Shown here piece by piece: positions 60,389-64,000 of a stretch of 64,000 nt of DNA. Source of the stretch: Verrucomicrobiota bacterium (GTDB taxonomy: Bacteria; Verrucomicrobiota; Kiritimatiellia; RFP12; UBA1067); the NCBI GenBank assembly GCA_023269675.1, contig JAHFSX010000034.1:1-64000 (forward strand). Direction: 5' to 3'. Numbering within the stretch: position 1 is the stretch's first letter; each line of letters starts with the position of its first letter. Position numbers and translations under genes: made by a program. The notes beneath the pieces are model-generated. The model saw nothing but the letters and a program-made list of their open reading frames with translations, made no database searches and was not told the origin of the DNA.

Positions 60389-61690
60389 ATGAGGCAGATG
60401 GTTTTGGGAGTCTGGATGGCGGCGGCCGCGGCGGCTTCGGCCGCGCCGGCGGTGTTGACGCTCACGGGTGACTGGCAGGTCAAGGTGGCGCGCGACGGCG
60501 TGACGGCGGCGGTGACCGTGGACGGCCCGGCGACGGTGGCGGTGGCCGACGAGAAGATCGGGCAGCTGCCGCTCTTCAATCCGAAAGGCGCGGAGTACGC
60601 GCGGGGCGCGAAGCTGGCGGGGGTGCGGGCGCAGGAGTGTTCGGTGCGCCATGCGCTGGAGCCCGCTTCGCTGGCGGTGCGCGCGGCGCCGGGCGGCGCG
60701 GCGTTCACGCGCGGCAAGGATTACGAGGCCGAGCTGACGTGGGGCTGCGTGGGACGGCTGGAGGGCGGGAAGATCGGCGCGTCCGACCCGGTCTACGTGA
60801 GCTACGCGTACGGGACGATGCGGCTGGACGCGGTGGTGCTGACGGCGGACCGGCGGATCGTGTTGCGCAAGGGCGCGGCGCATGTGTCCCTGCCCGAGGC
60901 GCCCGCGCTGGCGGCGGGCGAGACACGGCTGGCGAACATCTGGGTGACGGCGCGGCTGCCGAAGCTGGGCGAGGCGAACCTTTTTCCCGTGCTGGAGGCG
61001 GCGTATCCCGAGGCCCCGAAAACGTCGCCGACCCCGGCGGAGCGTTTTATCCCCAAGACCTTGGCCAAACTCAACGCGGGCGGCCGGGTGCGCATCCTGG
61101 CGTGGGGCGACAGCGTGACGGACGGGGGCTTCCTGCCGGAGCGCGATGTGAACCGCTGGCAGGAGCAGTTCGCGCGGCGGCTGCGGGCGCGCTATCCCAA
61201 GGCGGAGATCGTGCTGACGACCGAGGCGTGGGGCGGACGCAACACCGACAGCTACCGCAAGGAACCGCCGGGCAGCGTGCACAACTACCGGGAAAAGGTG
61301 CTGGACCTGAAGCCCGATCTGATCGTCTCGGAGTTCGTGAACGACGCGGGGCTGGACGAGGCGGGCGTGTATGCGCGCTACGGGCTCATCCGCGACGAAT
61401 TCAAGGCGATCGGTGCGGAGTGGATCATCCTGACGCCGCATTACATCCGGCCCGACTGGATGAAGCTCTCCGCGGAGAAGGGGATCGATGACGATCCGCG
61501 GCCGTATGTGAAGGCGCTGCGGAAGTTCACGGACGAGAACAGCCTCGCGCGGGCGGAGGGCTCGCTGCGCTACGGGCGGCTGTGGCGGCAGGGAATTCCG
61601 TACTCGACGCTGCTGATGAACAACATCAACCATCCGAATCCGTACGGCATGGGGCTTTTCGCGGACGCGCTCATGGCGCTCTTCCCGTGA
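60389..61690 (+). CDS. secreted SGNH/GDSL hydrolase
   Basis: A 433-residue exported esterase-like protein. A Sec signal peptide (residues 1-19) precedes a beta-rich N-terminal domain (about 20-215) and an SGNH hydrolase domain. Block I is LAWGDSVTDGG (Ser near residue 242), block III is SEFVNDAG and block V is NINHPNPYGM with the catalytic His; the Asp three residues before the His in the classical DxxH is Asn here. It probably deacetylates or de-esterifies glycans in the periplasm. AAGGAG precedes ATG 60389. It is transcribed toward lnt, 139 bases away. Confidence 0.85.
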   Translation: MRQMVLGVWMAAAAAASAAPAVLTLTGDWQVKVARDGVTAAVTVDGPATVAVADEKIGQLPLFNPKGAEYARGAKLAGVRAQECSVRHALEPASLAVRAAPGGAAFTRGKDYEAELTWGCVGRLEGGKIGASDPVYVSYAYGTMRLDAVVLTADRRIVLRKGAAHVSLPEAPALAAGETRLANIWVTARLPKLGEANLFPVLEAAYPEAPKTSPTPAERFIPKTLAKLNAGGRVRILAWGDSVTDGGFLPERDVNRWQEQFARRLRARYPKAEIVLTTEAWGGRNTDSYRKEPPGSVHNYREKVLDLKPDLIVSEFVNDAGLDEAGVYARYGLIRDEFKAIGAEWIILTPHYIRPDWMKLSAEKGIDDDPRPYVKALRKFTDENSLARAEGSLRYGRLWRQGIPYSTLLMNNINHPNPYGMGLFADALMALFP

Positions 61691-61829
61691 GGCGGGGATG
61701 CGCGCGCGGAGAGTGCGGAGGCGATGGGGGCGGCCGCGCCGTAGACGTTCCGGACGTCTGTTCGGCAAAGCGGCGACGGGCATGAAACGGCAAAACGATT
61801 TGGAGCATCACGGGGAGCGAGGAGATACG

Positions 61830-63518
61830 GTGACACGAGAGATGGGCACAAAGCTGGTGAAGGGGGGGGCGGCGGCGGCGAGCGGCCTGCTGCTGTGGGT
61901 GGCGTTTCCGCCGCAGGCGCAGGCCGACAGCGCGTGGCTGGCGCTCGTGCCGCTGTTTCTGGTGATCCGCCGCAGCACGCCGCGGGGCGCGTTCGGTTGG
62001 GCGTGGCTGGGCGGGCTGATTTTCTGGGTGCTGACGCTGAGCTGGTTTCCGGCGATCATCAAGAACGAGGGGCCGTGGCCGCTGGTGTTGCTGGGGCAGG
62101 GGGCTCTGTCGGCGTGGTGCGCGCTGTTTCTGGGGGTGTTTGCGTATGCCTCGGCCCGCGTGTGGCGCTGGGCGGGCGAGGCCTCCGGCTGGCGGCGGGT
62201 GGCGGCGGTCACGGTGGCCGACCCGTTGCTGTGGGCCGGCGTCGAGGTTGCGCGCGGGTGGCTTTTCTCCGGTTTCGCCTGGAACTTCTTGGGCGTGAGC
62301 CAGGTCGCGAACCTGCCGCTGATCCAGGCGGCTTCGGTGGCGGGCGTGTATGGCGTATCGGCGCTGCTGGTGCTGGTCAACGGTGCGGCGGCGAGCGTGA
62401 TGGAGCGCACCGCGGCGCCGTTTGTGGCGCGCTTCAAGCGGGAGCCGTTCACGGCACCGCCGTTCGGGCTGCGCCTGCTGCGCTCGGCCGAGGGGCTTCT
62501 GCCTTTCGCGCTGGTGATCGGCTGCTGGGTCTGGGGGTTGGAGCGGGTGAAAAAGTGGACAAGCGTGGAGGCGCAGGCGCCCGCGTGGCGCATCGCGCTG
62601 GTGCAGCCCAACTCGCCCTGCATCTTCGCGATCAGCGACGACACGGCGCGTGCGCAGCTGGACCTGCTGGTGGAGCAGACGCGGCTGGCGGGCGCGGCCA
62701 GACCCGACCTGGTGGTGTGGCCTGAGACGGCGGTCTTGGGGTCGGTGCCCTATGAGCCGCAGACCCTGAAGCTGATCCGTGACGGCGCGGCGGCGGCGGG
62801 CTCGCCGCTGCTGACCGGAACGCTGGAGATCGAGCGCACGGAGGTCGGCCCGGCGGCCCCCGCGGGTCTCTTCTTCTACAACGCGGCGTGGCTCTTTTCG
62901 GCGACGGGCGAGTCGATGGGGCGCTACCGCAAGCAGCATCTCGTGCCGTTCGGCGAGTATATCCCGCTGGACAAGGCCGTGCCGCTGCTGCAGAGGCTCG
63001 CGCCTACAGGCATCAGCTGCACGCCGGGGCGTGACCCGGGCGTGCTGCATCTGGCCAAAGCCGCGGGAGAGGTTTTGAGCATGGGCCCGCTGATCTGTTT
63101 CGAGGACACGGTGCCGCGGCTCAGCCGCAACGCGGTGCGGGCGGGCGCGAACCTGCTGGTGCTGATGACCAACGACGCGTGGTTCAACGGGTCGATCGAG
63201 CCGGTGCAGCATCTGAACCAGTCGGTCTTCCGCGCGGTCGAGAACGGCGTGCCGCTGGTGCGCGCGGCCAACTCCGGCGTGTCCTGCGTGGTGGACGCGG
63301 TGGGGCGGGTGAAGCGGCTGGAGTCCAACGGCGCGGCGGCGGATTTCTCGGGCTTTATGGTGACGCAGGTGGCGGTGCCGAGGCAGCCTCTGGCGGCGCC
63401 CTACACGCGGTGGGGCGACTGGCTGCTCGGCCTGCCTGGGCTGGGGGCGGTGCTGGCGCTGGGGGCGTGCGGCCTCTCTGCCGCCCGTCGCGAAAGACGC
63501 GCGGCGATGAAGGGATAG
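61830..63518 (+). CDS. lnt: apolipoprotein N-acyltransferase
   Basis: A 562-residue inner-membrane enzyme that adds the third acyl chain to lipoproteins. The first half holds six or more membrane helices; the second is a nitrilase-like domain with the catalytic Glu in VVWPETAV, Lys in RYRKQHLVPFGEYIP and Cys in LICFED. The usual NDAWF signature is present (TNDAWFNGS). A GTG start at 61830 has AGGAG 5 bases upstream and is preferred over ATG 61842; the frame is open further upstream to 61698 but that part is Arg-rich and unlike a membrane helix. It sits 7 bases before the next gene. Confidence 0.93.
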   Translation: MTREMGTKLVKGGAAAASGLLLWVAFPPQAQADSAWLALVPLFLVIRRSTPRGAFGWAWLGGLIFWVLTLSWFPAIIKNEGPWPLVLLGQGALSAWCALFLGVFAYASARVWRWAGEASGWRRVAAVTVADPLLWAGVEVARGWLFSGFAWNFLGVSQVANLPLIQAASVAGVYGVSALLVLVNGAAASVMERTAAPFVARFKREPFTAPPFGLRLLRSAEGLLPFALVIGCWVWGLERVKKWTSVEAQAPAWRIALVQPNSPCIFAISDDTARAQLDLLVEQTRLAGAARPDLVVWPETAVLGSVPYEPQTLKLIRDGAAAAGSPLLTGTLEIERTEVGPAAPAGLFFYNAAWLFSATGESMGRYRKQHLVPFGEYIPLDKAVPLLQRLAPTGISCTPGRDPGVLHLAKAAGEVLSMGPLICFEDTVPRLSRNAVRAGANLLVLMTNDAWFNGSIEPVQHLNQSVFRAVENGVPLVRAANSGVSCVVDAVGRVKRLESNGAAADFSGFMVTQVAVPRQPLAAPYTRWGDWLLGLPGLGAVLALGACGLSAARRERRAAMKG

Positions 63519-63525
63519 GGTTTTC

Positions 63526-64000
63526 ATGACACAACAAGAGTTCGAGCGGTGCTCGTCGGCGGTGACGCTCTCCGACATGGAGATTTTCATATTCCCGGAG
63601 CTGATGTACAGCCTCGTGCTGGCGAACATCATGTCGCCGCGCATCTGGCAGTGGCGGGAGGACCCCTGGTTCAAGGGCATCCGCAAGATGAAGCCCTACC
63701 GCCGGCTGCAGCGGCTCAAGCAGTACGTCATGGAGCACTACGTGTTCAATCTCGACCTGGAGACGTGGGGCCTGACGGACCAGAAGCGCGAACTGGCGCG
63801 GTTCTCCGGATTCCTGTCGCCGGAGGTGATCGCGCAGTCGAACGCGCTCTTCGGGTACGAGGGCGACACCTACTATTTCGACATCGACATCCGCACGCAC
63901 TTCGGCTTGGACAAGTACACCTCCGACGTCATCCCGTACTGGAAGACCGAAACCGTGGAGGCGATGGACGCGTTCCGGCACCGGCCGGGATTCGCGACCG
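63526..64000 (+). CDS. conserved protein of unknown function, cut by the window edge
   Basis: The reading frame stays open to the window end, giving at least 158 residues. It begins MTQQEFERCSSAVTLSDMEI, and AGGGATAGGG ends 5 bases before ATG 63526, 7 bases after lnt, so they are probably co-transcribed. The part seen is mostly helical and soluble, with FPELMYSLVLANIMSPRIW, YRRLQRLKQYVMEHYVF and YFDIDIRTHFGLDKY. The pattern reminds me of long PVC proteins with a C-terminal transglutaminase-like domain, but that part lies outside the window. No function is assigned. Confidence 0.7.
   Translation, partial: MTQQEFERCSSAVTLSDMEIFIFPELMYSLVLANIMSPRIWQWREDPWFKGIRKMKPYRRLQRLKQYVMEHYVFNLDLETWGLTDQKRELARFSGFLSPEVIAQSNALFGYEGDTYYFDIDIRTHFGLDKYTSDVIPYWKTETVEAMDAFRHRPGFAT

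Overview
The window is about 64 kb of GC-rich bacterial chromosome, with dense coding on both strands and no rRNA, tRNA, phage or insertion-sequence genes that I can recognise. The gene content suggests a PVC-superphylum heterotroph, most likely Kiritimatiellota/Verrucomicrobiota: many twin-arginine exported Gfo/Idh/MocA oxidoreductases and TIM-barrel isomerases, very long secreted lyases with LamG, CBM96-like and Ig-like modules, CotH/lamin-tail proteins, a zinc-ribbon Ser/Thr kinase and DUF6259, DUF6807 and DUF4091 proteins. This assignment is an inference from content, not from a marker gene.

Layout. 1-3.5 kb: an 82-bp tandem palindromic repeat, a gamma-glutamylcyclotransferase homologue whose catalytic Glu is Gln, a GH29 fucosidase and a DEDDh exonuclease. 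3.5-6.8 kb: a secreted DUF6259 protein and an orphan secreted protein. 7.0-10.8 kb: a molybdate uptake operon modA-nifV-modB-modC containing a homocitrate synthase-like gene, a hint of Mo-nitrogenase elsewhere in the genome. 10.8-17.6 kb (minus): a sugar-use operon running from an MFS transporter through a UroD-like protein, a sugar isomerase-like protein and a Gfo/Idh/MocA protein to a GH97 glycosidase. 17.8-19.1 kb: an SGNH lipase-like protein and a Tat-exported DUF3795 protein. 19.2-32.7 kb: a polysaccharide-lyase locus (heparinase II/III-like, PL8), DUF6807 and a CotH protein. 32.9-37.1 kb: a Ser/Thr kinase overlapping thrC, then a YkgJ-type cysteine-cluster protein. 37.3-43.7 kb: a GH123/DUF4091-like protein, an isomerase and two Gfo/Idh/MocA proteins. 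43.9-50.1 kb: housekeeping genes (rRNA methyltransferase, nucleoside kinase, hisI, a GspG-like pseudopilin, ychF, an RRM protein). 50.3-55.7 kb: two secreted beta-propeller proteins. 55.7-59.9 kb (minus): lysine 2,3-aminomutase, an ATP-grasp ligase and an ATP-grasp/GNAT fusion. 60.4-64 kb: an SGNH hydrolase, lnt and a truncated gene.

How the parts fit. The glycan genes look like a saprophyte attacking uronic-acid-rich, fucosylated polysaccharides. Lyases and glycosidases act outside the cell or in the periplasm, Tat-exported oxidoreductases and isomerases process the released sugars, and the MFS protein imports them. The most promising undescribed system is the kamA/ATP-grasp/ATP-grasp-GNAT cluster, which I infer makes a beta-lysine-containing small molecule. 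The second notable theme is a set of at least seven families of short palindromic or phrase-like dispersed repeats. They fill intergenic gaps, sometimes supply Shine-Dalgarno sequences, and in one gene are inserted in frame and read in two different frames.
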